Source of the DNA: Candidatus Amulumruptor caecigallinarius
GTDB lineage: Bacteria > Bacteroidota > Bacteroidia > Bacteroidales > Muribaculaceae
Direction: 5' to 3'
Assembly (NCBI GenBank): GCA_023665575.1
Contig: JAMPDQ010000002.1
Location: 1-64,000 of the forward strand
DNA length: 64,000 nucleotides
Positions 44,026 to 54,244 of this stretch are shown here, one piece after another (within the stretch, counting starts at the first letter, position 1; each line of letters starts with the position of its first letter). The notes beneath the pieces were generated by a model. That model was given only the letters and a program-made list of their open reading frames with translations. It ran no database searches and was not told the DNA's origin. Both the position numbers and the translations under genes were made by a program.

Positions 44026-46788
44026 ATGGAATACAATCATCGCGAAATAGAGAATCGCTGGCAGAAATTCTGGAGAGACAACAAGGTGTACAGAGTGTTG
44101 GAAGACACCGACAAAAAGAAATTCTATGTGCTCGACATGTTTCCCTATCCATCCGGAGCCGGGCTGCATGTAGGCCATCCGTTAGGATACATAGCAAGCG
44201 ATATATATGCCCGCTACAAGCGTCAGCGGGGCTTCAATGTGCTTCACCCCATGGGTTATGATGCCTACGGACTTCCGGCGGAGCAATATGCCATCCAAAC
44301 CGGTCAACATCCGGAAAAAACCACGATGGACAATATTGCACGTTACCGTGAGCAACTCGACAAGATAGGATTCTCATTCGATTGGGACAGAGAGATTCGC
44401 ACCTGCGACCCGGAATATTATCATTGGACACAATGGGCATTCATGCAGATGTTTAATTCCTATTATGATCTTGATGCCGACAAAGCCATTCCGATTGAGA
44501 ATCTCGTGAAACATTTTTCAGAAAAGGGCAGCGAGGGTGTAAATGCGGCTCGGACAAAAGAGCTTCACTTCACAGCCGATGAGTGGAATACGATGCCGGA
44601 AAGGCAACAACGCGAAATTTTGATGAACTATCGCATTGCATATCAGGGAGAGTCAATGGTGAACTGGTGTCCGCAACTTGGCACAGTGCTTGCCAACGAT
44701 GAGGTGAGTGAAGGACTCAGCGTGCGGGGCGGCTATCCGGTGGAGCAGAGAGTAATGACCCAATGGTGTCTGCGGGTATCTGCATATGCAGCGAGACTTC
44801 TTTCCGGCCTTGATTCTCTGGAATGGAGTGATTCTCTCAAAGAAACCCAGAAAAACTGGATTGGACGCTCCGAGGGTGCTGAAATGAGATTCAAAGTTGC
44901 CGGAAAAGATATAGAGCTTGAAATATTCACCACCCGCGCCGACACAATATTTGGTGTAACTTTCATGGTGCTCGCTCCTGAATCCAAGTATGTTAAGATG
45001 CTGACCACACCCGGTCAGAGCGAGGCGGTGGAGGCTTATCTTGAAGAAGTGAAACACAAAACAGAGCGTGAGCGTCAGATAGAGAAGCGAGTATCGGGAG
45101 TTTTCACGGGGAGCTATGCTGTGAATCCACTCACCGGGGAGGAGATTCCGGTGTGGGTGAGCGACTATGTGCTTGCCGGCTACGGCACAGGTGCTATTAT
45201 GGCAGTTCCGGCACATGATTCGCGCGACTATGCCTTCGCCCGACATTTCAATCTGCCGATTATCCCGCTTATCGAAGGTGCCGATGTGTCGGAAGAGAGC
45301 TTTGATGCAAAAGAGGGTGTGATGATTAATTCTAAAGGTCCGGCTCTTAATCTTAACGGCTTGCAGGTGAAAGAAGCTATTGCCAAAACGAAAGAATTTA
45401 TAGAGAAGCAGGGACTTGGCAAGGTGAAGGTGAATTATAGGCTGCGCGATGCAATTTTCTCTCGCCAGAGATATTGGGGAGAGCCCTTCCCGGTGTATTA
45501 CAAAGATGGAGCAGCATATCTTATGGATGAATCCGAGCTGCCGCTGCATCTTCCACCGGTGTCGAGCTATCTGCCCACAGAAAACGGTCAGCCCCCGCTC
45601 GCGCGAGCCGAAAACTGGAAGACGAAAGAGGGATATCCAATAGAAGTATGCACAATGCCGGGATTTGCCGGATCGTCGGCCTACTATCTGAGATATATGG
45701 ATCCCCACAACGACAAAGAGTTGGTGAGCAAACACAACAACGGCTACTGGCGCAGTGTTGACCTTTATGTCGGGGGGGCGGAACATGCCACCGGACATCT
45801 TATATATTCGCGCTTTTGGAATAAATTCCTTTATGACCTTGGCTTCACGGCAGAAGACGAGCCCTTCCGGAAATTGGTGAACCAGGGTATGATTCAAGGA
45901 CGCAGTTCGTTTGTGTACAGAATCAAAGACACCAACACTTTTGTGAGCCACGGACTCCGTAAAGATTATGACACCACTCCCATCCGGGTGGACATATCTA
46001 TGGTGAGCAACGATATTCTTGACACTGAGAGATTCAAGGCATGGCGTCCTGACTTCGCCGATGCCGAGTTTGTGCTTGAAAACGGAAAGTATGTGTGCGG
46101 TAGCGCTGTGGAAAAGATGTCGAAATCCATGTTCAATGTGGTGAACCCGGATGACATAGTTGACAGATATGGTGCCGACACGCTTCGCCTGTATGAAATG
46201 TTTCTGGGTCCGGTGGAGCAATCCAAGCCATGGGACACAAATGGTATTGACGGTGTGAACAGATTTCTCAAAAAACTTTGGGGACTGTTTATAAAAGCCG
46301 ACATGAGCGGCGAAACAAAAATGAATCGCGAAGAGCTGAAGACTGTGCACAAGCTGATAAAGAAAGTAAGCGCTGACATTGAGAATTTCTCATTCAACAC
46401 ATCTGTGTCAGCCTTTATGATTGCTGTGAATGATTTGTCATCGCGCAAGACTGTGGCACGCGAGGCCTTTGACATAATCACACGTCTGCTTGCACCTTTT
46501 GCGCCACACATGGCTGAAGAATTTTGGCATAAACTCGGTAATGAAGGATCGGTGGCGGATGCCGCATGGCCTGTGCATGATGAGAGCGCATTGGTGGAGG
46601 AGAGTGTAAAATATCCGGTTAGTTTCAATGGTAAAACACGCTACATGATAGATGCTCCTGCAAATGCCGACAAGAAACAAGTTGAAGAACTCGCTCTTTC
46701 AGATGCCAATGCCGAAAAATGGCTCAACGGCAAGACACCCAAAAAGGTGATTGTTGTGCCCGGAAGAATTGTTAATATAGTATTATGA
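44026..46788 (+). CDS. leuS: Leucyl-tRNA synthetase
   Basis: Charges tRNA-Leu; two of its substrate tRNAs are in this window. 920 aa from the ATG 44026 ([20 protein letters not shown]); the ORF extends 62 codons upstream through the leader and cannot be the start. HIGH motif HVGH at 48-51, editing domain (about 230-430, [19 protein letters not shown]), and KMSKS at 697-701. C-terminal anticodon-binding domain follows. The stop codon lies inside an inverted repeat (46777-46809). Confidence 0.97.
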   Translation: MEYNHREIENRWQKFWRDNKVYRVLEDTDKKKFYVLDMFPYPSGAGLHVGHPLGYIASDIYARYKRQRGFNVLHPMGYDAYGLPAEQYAIQTGQHPEKTTMDNIARYREQLDKIGFSFDWDREIRTCDPEYYHWTQWAFMQMFNSYYDLDADKAIPIENLVKHFSEKGSEGVNAARTKELHFTADEWNTMPERQQREILMNYRIAYQGESMVNWCPQLGTVLANDEVSEGLSVRGGYPVEQRVMTQWCLRVSAYAARLLSGLDSLEWSDSLKETQKNWIGRSEGAEMRFKVAGKDIELEIFTTRADTIFGVTFMVLAPESKYVKMLTTPGQSEAVEAYLEEVKHKTERERQIEKRVSGVFTGSYAVNPLTGEEIPVWVSDYVLAGYGTGAIMAVPAHDSRDYAFARHFNLPIIPLIEGADVSEESFDAKEGVMINSKGPALNLNGLQVKEAIAKTKEFIEKQGLGKVKVNYRLRDAIFSRQRYWGEPFPVYYKDGAAYLMDESELPLHLPPVSSYLPTENGQPPLARAENWKTKEGYPIEVCTMPGFAGSSAYYLRYMDPHNDKELVSKHNNGYWRSVDLYVGGAEHATGHLIYSRFWNKFLYDLGFTAEDEPFRKLVNQGMIQGRSSFVYRIKDTNTFVSHGLRKDYDTTPIRVDISMVSNDILDTERFKAWRPDFADAEFVLENGKYVCGSAVEKMSKSMFNVVNPDDIVDRYGADTLRLYEMFLGPVEQSKPWDTNGIDGVNRFLKKLWGLFIKADMSGETKMNREELKTVHKLIKKVSADIENFSFNTSVSAFMIAVNDLSSRKTVAREAFDIITRLLAPFAPHMAEEFWHKLGNEGSVADAAWPVHDESALVEESVKYPVSFNGKTRYMIDAPANADKKQVEELALSDANAEKWLNGKTPKKVIVVPGRIVNIVL

Positions 46789-46809
46789 GCCTACGGCCCA
46801 TAATACTAT
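46777..46809. terminator. Inverted repeat spanning the leuS stop codon
   Basis: ATAGTATTATG (46777-46787) and its exact complement (46799-46809) enclose 11 nt. The last leuS codons and TGA lie inside the first arm. No T-run follows, so it may be an mRNA 3' stabiliser rather than a true terminator. Confidence 0.5.
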
Positions 46810-46878
46810 GGTTGATGGTTGATGGGGAGGGGTTGTTGCTGTTTGATTTGTTATAAGTATACACAAACATTATAAAAT

Positions 46879-48282
46879 ATGAAATTCACTAATATTTTCG
46901 CACTTTTGCTCGGCATGGCATCAATAATTCCGGCTTCCGCAGAGAAGAGCACCGCGATAACGGGCAGTGTTGCCGAATCTCCGGTGCCTGATTGGCTTCC
47001 GTCGGCCGTGATTTATGAGGCAAACCTGCGCCAGGGCACACCTACACGCGATTTGAAAGGCCTGCAGCGTCGTCTTCCTTTTCTGAAAGATATGGGAGTG
47101 GATGTGATATGGCTTATGCCTATCCACCCCATAAGCAAAGAGCAACGCAAGGGAGAACTCGGCTCTTATTACGCCGTGCAGGATTATAAGGCTGTCAATC
47201 CGGAATTTGGAACAATGGAAGACCTCAAGGAATTCGTGCGAACTGCCCATGGTTATGGGATGAAGGTAATTCTTGACGAGGTGTGCAACCATACGGGCGC
47301 CGACCACGCTTGGGTGAAAGAACATCCCGATTATTATGCACGCAATGAGAAAGGCGAGATGTATGGCCCTTATGACTGGACAGATGTGTTTAAACTTGAT
47401 TATACCAATCCCGACACAAGGGCTGCCATGACAGATGCTCTTGCATTCTGGGTGAAAGAAGCCGACATAGATGGCTACAGATGTGATGTAGCCGGAGAGG
47501 TGCTTACCGACTTTTGGGAAGAGGTTCGCCCGAAACTTCAGGAAATAAAGCCGGTGATGATGCTTGCAGAGGCAAGTAAGCCGGAACTGATGCTGAAGGC
47601 CTTTGATGCAGATTATGCATGGCCTATGAAAGATGTGTTCTGCGCCATAGCCATGACAAAGGGTGTAAATAAGCATGCTGTTGAAAAAAACGAGAAGCGC
47701 CCGTCAATGACGGCATCCGACATTCCGGCTCTTCTTGAGCGTCAGTCAAAGGAATATCCCGCCGGATCAATCCATATGAACATGATTACAAATCATGACC
47801 TCAACTCATGGGAGGGAACAGAATTTGAGCGTTTTGGCCCGGCCACCGGAGCATTCGCAGTGCTAAGCTATACGTTGCCCGGCATCCCGATGATGTATAC
47901 GGGCCAGGAGGTTGGATTCAATCACGCTCTTGAATTTTTCGACCGCGATCCAATCATGCCTTCTCAAGAGGCCAATGAATTCACCACATTTTATGAGGTT
48001 CTCAATGCTCTGAAGCATAAAAACCGGGCACTTGACGCACGCAGTCCGATTGAATTCATCAAATCTGTCAATCCGGATGTGCTGACATTTGTAAGAAGCA
48101 ACGGCGACGACAAAGTAATGACAATTGTGAATTTGAGCAACGATGATGTGGAACTGAAATATCAGACGCCCGTCAACATTGACGGATATACAAATTATTT
48201 CACAGGAAGCAAGGCCGAATATCCGGCCCGGCTCGCTCCATGGCAATATCTTGTTTTCACATCCGACAAAATCACGCAATGA
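46879..48282 (+). CDS. Secreted GH13 alpha-amylase-family glycosidase
   Basis: 467 aa with signal peptide MKFTNIFALLLGMASIIPAS (cleavage near SAEK). (beta/alpha)8 barrel with GH13 regions: DEVCNHTG (D133, N137, H138), the nucleophile D203 in DGYRCDVAG, the acid/base E231 in LAEASK and D307 in TNHDLNS. A C-terminal beta domain (about 390-465) ends in a Leu/Val-rich strand. Probably hydrolyses alpha-1,4 glucans in the periplasm or at the surface; no SusC/SusD pair is adjacent, so it is outside a classic utilisation locus. Convergent overlap of 11 nt with the permease gene. Confidence 0.92.
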   Translation: MKFTNIFALLLGMASIIPASAEKSTAITGSVAESPVPDWLPSAVIYEANLRQGTPTRDLKGLQRRLPFLKDMGVDVIWLMPIHPISKEQRKGELGSYYAVQDYKAVNPEFGTMEDLKEFVRTAHGYGMKVILDEVCNHTGADHAWVKEHPDYYARNEKGEMYGPYDWTDVFKLDYTNPDTRAAMTDALAFWVKEADIDGYRCDVAGEVLTDFWEEVRPKLQEIKPVMMLAEASKPELMLKAFDADYAWPMKDVFCAIAMTKGVNKHAVEKNEKRPSMTASDIPALLERQSKEYPAGSIHMNMITNHDLNSWEGTEFERFGPATGAFAVLSYTLPGIPMMYTGQEVGFNHALEFFDRDPIMPSQEANEFTTFYEVLNALKHKNRALDARSPIEFIKSVNPDVLTFVRSNGDDKVMTIVNLSNDDVELKYQTPVNIDGYTNYFTGSKAEYPARLAPWQYLVFTSDKITQ

Positions 48283-49288
48283 ATCTGACCAGGAGGTAAC
48301 CACCTCCGAGAAGCCACACATACAGCAGGCCGGCAAGAAGGAAAGGCTTCGAGCCGGCCTGCTTGAATTTATCAAAGCTCGTTTCGGCACCGAGAGCTGC
48401 CATCGCCATCGTGAGCAGGAAAGTGTCGAAAGCATTTATCGTGTCAACAATGCTCTGCGGCAAAAGAGAAAAAGAATTGAATCCAATCACCACAAGAAAC
48501 CAGACAGCAAACCAGGGCACACTGATTTTTCCCGGAGCGGAGTTGGCATCAGTCTTTTTCGAGCGTGCAGCCACCCACCATCCAAGAAGGAGGAGCACCG
48601 CCACAAGCATCATCACTCGAATCATCTTCACAATAATTGCCACTTTTGAGATATCCTCACCCATTGCATTTCCCGCACCAACGGCATGAGCCACCTCATG
48701 GAGCGTGCTACCGGCATATATCCCCATCTGCTGCGGTGTGAAATCGAGCAATCCCGCACGGTAGGCCATCGGATAAAGAAACATAGACAATGTGCCGAAA
48801 ATCACCACAGTAGACACAGCCACAGCCGTTTTATATGGTTTGGTGTTCAAAGTGGCTTCCGCGCCAAGCACGGCAGCAGCTCCACAAATGGCGCTTCCGA
48901 CAGAAGTGAGCAATGCCGTGTCACGATCCATTTTCAGCCATCGGCCCAAAAAGACTCCCAACAAAATTGTGCATAACACGATTATGGCATCAATAGTGAT
49001 TCCCGGCATGCCGACAGCCAGCACGTCTTGAAACGTCAGCCGGAAGCCATACAGAATGATGCCGAAACGGAGCACCGACTTGGAACAATATTTAATTCCC
49101 GGAGTCCATGTGTCGGGGAGATGGTTGCGCAGGGAATTGGCATAGGCCATACCCAGAATAATACCGATAATCAATGGAGAGATTGAAATGGATTTAAGGA
49201 GATTCCACTCTCCGATATAGCAAGCGGCGCATGCGAAAAGCGCCATAAAAAGAATGCCGTGACAGCGGCCTGCAGACGTAGTTTTCAT
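48272..49288 (-). CDS. YeiH-family (UPF0324) membrane permease
   Basis: 338 aa from the ATG 49288 (MKTTSAGRCHG); the longer ORF adds 26 residues, none obviously needed. About ten membrane helices. Family patterns: PLIIGIILGMAYANSL, KYCSKSVLRFGIILYGFRLT, SVGSAICGAAAVLGAEA and GIYAGSTLHEVAHAVGAGNAM. Annotated in relatives as a putative sulphate exporter, but experimental support is thin. Divergent from the WecA-like gene, with 112 nt between, and convergent with the GH13 gene. Confidence 0.88.
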   Translation of the reverse strand: MKTTSAGRCHGILFMALFACAACYIGEWNLLKSISISPLIIGIILGMAYANSLRNHLPDTWTPGIKYCSKSVLRFGIILYGFRLTFQDVLAVGMPGITIDAIIVLCTILLGVFLGRWLKMDRDTALLTSVGSAICGAAAVLGAEATLNTKPYKTAVAVSTVVIFGTLSMFLYPMAYRAGLLDFTPQQMGIYAGSTLHEVAHAVGAGNAMGEDISKVAIIVKMIRVMMLVAVLLLLGWWVAARSKKTDANSAPGKISVPWFAVWFLVVIGFNSFSLLPQSIVDTINAFDTFLLTMAMAALGAETSFDKFKQAGSKPFLLAGLLYVWLLGGGYLLVRFIA

Positions 49289-49331
49289 AGCCGCAAAATA
49301 AGCAAATTTTTCACAAACATGAAACGTTGAA

Positions 49332-49363
49332 TTTGTGAGTGAATCAATATTTTTATATCTTTG
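49332..49363 (+). promoter_or_regulatory. Promoter of the WecA-like gene (TTTG-N20-TATCTTTG)
   Basis: TTTG (49332-49335) and TATCTTTG (49356-49363), 20 nt apart; leader of about 30 nt to the ATG at 49401. Confidence 0.8.
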
Positions 49364-49400
49364 CAAACATTATTAGCAGCAACGCGGCAATCAAAGCAAC

Positions 49401-50588
49401 ATGCAAAATTACGAAACACAAGGATATGAACATTATGCCGCATTATCACAAACACATATGTTAGAACATTGGTTTGCAAACTATATGATTTGCCTCGTAT
49501 TGGCAGTTCTTCTTACGGGAATGATTATTCCCAATATAATGAAAATAGCCTTCAAGAAAAAACTTTTTGACGAGGTAAACGAAAGAAAAATACATCACGG
49601 GGTGGTGCCCCGGCTGGGAGGAATCTCCTTTTTGCCGGCTTTTATGTTTGCATTCTGTTGCGTTATCGGATTTAATATCCGAATTGATGCAGAATGCACC
49701 ACCGATTTGATGACCAATGTGGTGATGCCCTTGTTTTTTCTTCTGTGCGCGATGATGCTGCTCTATCTTGTCGGGATAGCCGATGACCTGGTCGGTGTGA
49801 GATATCGAGCCAAATTCTTATTTCAAATCATAGCGGGCTGTCTGATAGTGATTTCAGGCACATGGATAAATAGCTTCTACGGATTCCTCCGGATAGAGGA
49901 GATTCCATCCTGGTTGGGCTGGCTCATCACGATATTCTCAGTGATATATGTCACAAACGCAATCAATCTTATAGACGGCATAGATGGGCTTGCTTCGGGA
50001 CTAAGCATCATGGCACTTGCATTCTACAGCGTGGTGTTCTTCGGTTGCGGTGAATATATTTACGCACTTCTGGCCGGAGCGACACTCGGCACACTTATCC
50101 CCTTCTTTTATTTCAACGTGTTTGGGAAGGCAGAGCGTCACAACAAGATATTCATGGGCGACACCGGCTCGCTGACCATAGGCCTGGTGATGTCATTTTT
50201 AAGCATAGAAGTGTTTAACATTCAAGACAGCGCCCTGGCAAACAGCGGGAATCTGATGGTGCTCGCCATAGCGCCTATCATAGTGCCCTGTTTTGATGTT
50301 GTACGTGTGTTCATTCACAGAGTGCGCAGAAAAAAGAATCCTTTCCTGCCCGACAAATGCCATATCCATCACAAGCTCCTTGCATTAGGATGGAACCAAA
50401 AGCAGGCATTGGTGTCGATATTGCTGACCGACTGTGCATTCATCCTGGCAAATTATATATTGTCGGGCATCCTCAACCCGACAGTGATAATTGTGGGTGA
50501 TATTATAATATGGTCGGCAATGAACATTTTGCTCACAGCAGCGATTAGGAAAAGAGAGAAAGCCTTCGGGGTGACTCTCTACGAATAA
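49401..50588 (+). CDS. WecA/MraY-family undecaprenyl-phosphate sugar-1-phosphate transferase
   Basis: Integral membrane enzyme that transfers a HexNAc-1-P, probably GlcNAc-1-P, onto undecaprenyl phosphate. 395 aa, about eleven helices. Motifs: VNERKIHHGVVPRLGGISF, GIADDLVG (catalytic Asp pair), NAINLIDGIDGLA, FMGDTGSLTIG and the HIHHKLL loop, all as in WecA. It starts O-antigen or capsule repeat units. The CpsB-type phosphatase gene follows after 31 nt. The N-terminus before the first helix (about 26 residues) is longer than usual; a second Met is at residue 20. Confidence 0.93.
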   Translation: MQNYETQGYEHYAALSQTHMLEHWFANYMICLVLAVLLTGMIIPNIMKIAFKKKLFDEVNERKIHHGVVPRLGGISFLPAFMFAFCCVIGFNIRIDAECTTDLMTNVVMPLFFLLCAMMLLYLVGIADDLVGVRYRAKFLFQIIAGCLIVISGTWINSFYGFLRIEEIPSWLGWLITIFSVIYVTNAINLIDGIDGLASGLSIMALAFYSVVFFGCGEYIYALLAGATLGTLIPFFYFNVFGKAERHNKIFMGDTGSLTIGLVMSFLSIEVFNIQDSALANSGNLMVLAIAPIIVPCFDVVRVFIHRVRRKKNPFLPDKCHIHHKLLALGWNQKQALVSILLTDCAFILANYILSGILNPTVIIVGDIIIWSAMNILLTAAIRKREKAFGVTLYE

Positions 50589-50619
50589 AATCTTGTAAAA
50601 CACATTTCAAAATCGGCAT

Positions 50620-51345
50620 ATGTGGCCATTTAAATCAGTTGACAAATTGTCTGAATCGGGGATGTTTCAAGGATTCACCGATTGGCATTCGCATATATTA
50701 CCCGGAGTGGACGACGGCATCAAAACGATGGACGAGTCATTAACAACACTAAAGGCATTCGAACATCAAGGAATCAAAAAGGTGTGGCTCACACCTCACA
50801 TAATGGAGGATGTGCCAAACACCACAGATTTTTTGAGAAGCCGGTTCAAAGATCTGCAGGAGGCCTACGACGGTCCGATAGAATTGCGGCTTGCATCAGA
50901 AAACATGCTTGATTCGCTGTTTGAGGACCGGCTTCAGGAGCAAGACTTTCTTCCTATTGGAGATAAGGGAGACCATCTTCTTGTGGAGACATCATATGTC
51001 AACCAACCCTACGGCATGGAAACCATGATAGATGGGGTGTTCAGCCTGGGACTGACCCCGATTCTCGCGCATCCCGAGCGATATCGCTATATGGATGAGG
51101 AAGACTACAAAAAATGGAAAGACAAGGGGCTTGTTTTTCAATGCAATTTTGTATCGCTGACAGGTGGCTACGGGCAAACGGCACAGCGGAAAATGGAATG
51201 GTTGCTGAAAGAGGGGATGGTGGATATCACAGGCAGCGATGTGCACAGGGAATTTGTGTTCAGACACACGATTGAGAAAAGCCCGCGCAGGATGAATTCA
51301 CTGAAACAGCTGTGTGATGTGGCACACAATCCCGCCATCATCTGA
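50620..51345 (+). CDS. CpsB/CapC-type PHP-family tyrosine phosphatase
   Basis: Cytosolic Mn-dependent phosphatase, in other bacteria acting on the Wzc/CpsD tyrosine kinase in polysaccharide export. 241 aa. PHP metal motifs: [13 protein letters not shown] (H23, H25, D31-D32), TPHIM (H60), PILAHPERY and GSDVHRE. The partner kinase is not in the window. Following the WecA-like gene by 31 nt and preceding panB by 16 nt; all three are probably one transcript. Confidence 0.92.
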   Translation: MWPFKSVDKLSESGMFQGFTDWHSHILPGVDDGIKTMDESLTTLKAFEHQGIKKVWLTPHIMEDVPNTTDFLRSRFKDLQEAYDGPIELRLASENMLDSLFEDRLQEQDFLPIGDKGDHLLVETSYVNQPYGMETMIDGVFSLGLTPILAHPERYRYMDEEDYKKWKDKGLVFQCNFVSLTGGYGQTAQRKMEWLLKEGMVDITGSDVHREFVFRHTIEKSPRRMNSLKQLCDVAHNPAII

Positions 51346-51361
51346 CAATAAAACAAAGAAA

Positions 51362-52183
51362 ATGTCAACAAACACAATTGACAATTCGCGCAAGGTGACG
51401 ACACGGCGTCTGAGCGAAATGAAACAACGCGGCGAGAAGATATCGATGCTCACCGCTTACGACTATTCGTCGGCAAAAATCATAGACGGGGCCGGCATAG
51501 ATGTGATTTTGGTGGGAGATTCCGCCTCAAATGTAATGGCCGGAAATGTGACGACACTTCCAATCACACTCGACCAGATGATATATCATGCCAAATCCGT
51601 CATGAAAGGCACAAACCGTGCACTGGTGGTGGTGGACATGCCCTTCGGATCTTATCAGGGGAATTCAAAAGAGGCGCTAGCCTCCGCCATCAGGATAATG
51701 AAAGAGAGCCATGCGGAGGCAGTAAAAATAGAGGGAGGCTCAGAGATTCGGGAATCTATCGAGCGCATACTCTGCGCCGGCATACCGGTGATGGGACATC
51801 TGGGACTCACTCCACAGAGCATCAATAAATTCGGCACATACAGCGTGAGAGCAAAAGAGAAAGATGAAGCCGACAAACTTATTTCGGATGCCAGACTTCT
51901 TGAAGAAATCGGCTGCTTTGCGATAGTTATAGAGAAAGTGCCCGCAGAGCTTGCGCGACGCGTGGCATCGGAGATATCGATACCGGTGATAGGCATCGGA
52001 GCCGGAGGCGGTGTTGACGGGCAGGTGCTTGTGATGCACGACATGCTCGGGATAAACCAGGGATTTTCGCCGCGTTTTTTGAGAAGATATGCCGATCTGG
52101 CCACAATAATGCATGATGCTGTCGGGAAATATATTGATGATGTGAAATCAGGCGATTTTCCCAATACATCAGAATCGTATTGA
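51362..52183 (+). CDS. panB: 3-methyl-2-oxobutanoate hydroxymethyltransferase
   Basis: Makes ketopantoate for pantothenate and CoA. 273 aa from the ATG 51362; the ORF extends 16 codons upstream into the previous gene. Motifs: [63 protein letters not shown] and [17 protein letters not shown]. Decameric TIM-barrel by family. Probably co-transcribed with the phosphatase gene. A strong terminator follows. Confidence 0.95.
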   Translation: MSTNTIDNSRKVTTRRLSEMKQRGEKISMLTAYDYSSAKIIDGAGIDVILVGDSASNVMAGNVTTLPITLDQMIYHAKSVMKGTNRALVVVDMPFGSYQGNSKEALASAIRIMKESHAEAVKIEGGSEIRESIERILCAGIPVMGHLGLTPQSINKFGTYSVRAKEKDEADKLISDARLLEEIGCFAIVIEKVPAELARRVASEISIPVIGIGAGGGVDGQVLVMHDMLGINQGFSPRFLRRYADLATIMHDAVGKYIDDVKSGDFPNTSESY

Positions 52184-52186
52184 CAC

Positions 52187-52225
52187 AAAATTCCCGGGTC
52201 GTGCGCGACTTGGGAATTTTATTAT
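52187..52225 (+). terminator. Terminator after panB
   Basis: AAAATTCCC / GGGAATTTT with an inner GTCG/CGAC stem, followed by TATTATTTG. Its tail merges with the -33 element of the next promoter. Confidence 0.85.
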
Positions 52226-52256
52226 TTGAATGAATGACAAATTTTTCGTAACTTTG
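52225..52256 (+). promoter_or_regulatory. Promoter of the PurF-like/pyrimidine array (TTTG-N20-TAACTTTG)
   Basis: TTTG (52225-52228) and TAACTTTG (52249-52256) are exactly 20 nt apart. The ATG at 52267 is only 10 nt past the box, and an in-frame TAA lies at 52249-52251, so the transcript should have almost no leader. Confidence 0.75.
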
Positions 52257-52266
52257 CAACACAACA

Positions 52267-54165
52267 ATGGAACAACTGAAACATGAATGTGGAGTCGCCA
52301 TGGTGCGACTGTTCAAGCCGCTGGAATATTACCGGCAAAAATATGGCACGTGGATGTATGGGCTGAACAAACTCTATCTGATGATGGAAAAGCAGCACAA
52401 TCGTGGCCAGGAGGGCGCCGGGCTTGCGTGTGTGAAAATGGGGGCAGCCCCGGGTGCCGAATTTATGTTTCGCGAGCGTGCCGAAGGTGCGGGGGCGATA
52501 AAGGAGATTTTCTCCAATGTTCACCGCAATTTCAGCAACATGTCGGAGGCCGAGCTGAACGATGCAGACAAAGCGAGCCGCCTTTACCCGTTTGCCGGAG
52601 AACTATACATGGGACATCTCCGCTATTCAACCACGGGGAAAAGCGGCCTTTCATATGTTCATCCGTTTTTGCGGCGCAACAACTGGAAGGCGAAAAACCT
52701 CTGCATCTGCGCCAATTTCAACATGACAGATGTAGAGGAGATTTTCAACACCATAGCAGTGAAGGGTCAGCATCCGCGGATGCTTTCCGACACATACATT
52801 CTTTTGGAGCAGCTCGGACACCGGCTTGACCGGGAGAGTGAGCACCGCTTCAACGAGGCGGTGAAGCTGGGACTGCGCGACACGGAAATCACGGAATATA
52901 TCGAAGACCACATAGATGTGGCCAATGCCCTCAAGGAGGCTGCTCCGGTGTGGGACGGCGGCTATGTGCTGTGTGGGCTGACGGGGTCGGGTGAGATGTT
53001 TGCCATGCGTGATCCATGGGGCATACGTCCGGCATTCTGGCATATCGATGACGAATGTTTCGCACTCGCATCGGAACGCCCGGTGATACAGACAACCTTC
53101 AATGTTGAGACCGACACAATCAAAGAGCTTGCGCCCGGCCAGGCAATAATCATATCAAAAAGCGGCAAGATGTCGACTCGACAAATAATCGCGCCGAAGA
53201 AATATGCGCCATGCAGCTTTGAGCGTGTGTATTTCAGTCGTGGATCCGATAAAGACATTTATAACGAGCGCAAAGCATTAGGCAAAGCATTGGTGGAGCC
53301 GGTGCTGAAGGCGCTCAACAATGATATAGACAACACTGTTTTCTCCTATATTCCCAACACAGCAGAGGCTGCATTCTATGGGTTAGTGCAGGGATTTAAC
53401 GAGCACCTCAACCGGGAAAAGGCACGCGAGATAGCGCGTTGGGGCAACTATATCCCCACAGACATGCTCAACAAGATCCTGTCGCGGCGCATACGCTCCG
53501 AGAAAGTGGCATGGAAAGATATCAAGCTCCGCACCTTTATCTCAGAAGGCAACACCCGCAATGATCTTGCCGCCCATGTATATGACATCACTTACGGCAG
53601 TGTGCGAGAGGGCGTTGACAATCTTGTTGTGATAGACGACAGCATCGTGCGTGGCACAACGCTTCGCGAAAGCATCATACGCATCCTCGATCGGTTACAC
53701 CCGAGAATCATGGTGATTGTGAGCAGCAGTCCGCAGGTGAGATATCCCGACTATTATGGCATAGACATGTCGCGCATGGATGAATTTATCGCATTCAGGG
53801 CCGCAGTGGCACTTGCCCGCGACCGGGGGATGGAGCATGTCATCACCGACATATATGAGAAATGTCTGCGACAGCGGAATCTTCCGAAAGAGCAGATACT
53901 CAATCATGTCAGAGAGCTGTATGATTTGTTTACCGATGCCGAAATTTCCGCAAAGATAGCCGAGATGCTCACCCCGGATGGGATTGGAGCCGAAGTGAAG
54001 ATAGTGTATCAAAGCATTGACGGACTTCACGAATCGTGTCCGCGACATCCGGGCGACTGGTATTTTTCGGGCGACTACCCCACTCCGGGTGGCTACAAGA
54101 GGCTCAACGAGGCATATATCAATTATGTTGAGCAAATATATTTCAAGACAAAACACTCCAAATAA
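52267..54165 (+). CDS. PurF-like amidophosphoribosyltransferase (long form)
   Basis: Class II glutamine amidotransferase joined to a phosphoribosyltransferase: forms phosphoribosylamine from PRPP and glutamine in purine synthesis. 632 aa, versus about 470-500 for classical PurF. The catalytic Cys is C8 (KHECGVAMV), so seven residues must be removed, as in Bacillus-type PurF. LYMGHLRYSTTG, DPWGIRP and ASERPVI belong to the glutaminase half; the PRPP loop VVIDDSIVRGTT is near 454-465. Extra length lies in the C-terminal part. A second, canonical PurF may exist elsewhere; then this one may have another role. It leads the pyrimidine array, 79 nt before carA. Confidence 0.85.
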   Translation: MEQLKHECGVAMVRLFKPLEYYRQKYGTWMYGLNKLYLMMEKQHNRGQEGAGLACVKMGAAPGAEFMFRERAEGAGAIKEIFSNVHRNFSNMSEAELNDADKASRLYPFAGELYMGHLRYSTTGKSGLSYVHPFLRRNNWKAKNLCICANFNMTDVEEIFNTIAVKGQHPRMLSDTYILLEQLGHRLDRESEHRFNEAVKLGLRDTEITEYIEDHIDVANALKEAAPVWDGGYVLCGLTGSGEMFAMRDPWGIRPAFWHIDDECFALASERPVIQTTFNVETDTIKELAPGQAIIISKSGKMSTRQIIAPKKYAPCSFERVYFSRGSDKDIYNERKALGKALVEPVLKALNNDIDNTVFSYIPNTAEAAFYGLVQGFNEHLNREKAREIARWGNYIPTDMLNKILSRRIRSEKVAWKDIKLRTFISEGNTRNDLAAHVYDITYGSVREGVDNLVVIDDSIVRGTTLRESIIRILDRLHPRIMVIVSSSPQVRYPDYYGIDMSRMDEFIAFRAAVALARDRGMEHVITDIYEKCLRQRNLPKEQILNHVRELYDLFTDAEISAKIAEMLTPDGIGAEVKIVYQSIDGLHESCPRHPGDWYFSGDYPTPGGYKRLNEAYINYVEQIYFKTKHSK

Positions 54166-54244
54166 CGCGGCATCCCCGGACACATTCCGGTGGATGCTGT
54201 TTGCAAAATAGGAACAGACACCAACGAACAGAACAAAGCAATAA

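Noticed and set aside
44653..46350. Long open frame of 565 codons antisense to leuS
   Set aside because: Lies entirely inside leuS in the complementary frame, has no family-like motifs, and is low-quality His/Arg/Ile-rich sequence typical of shadow frames.
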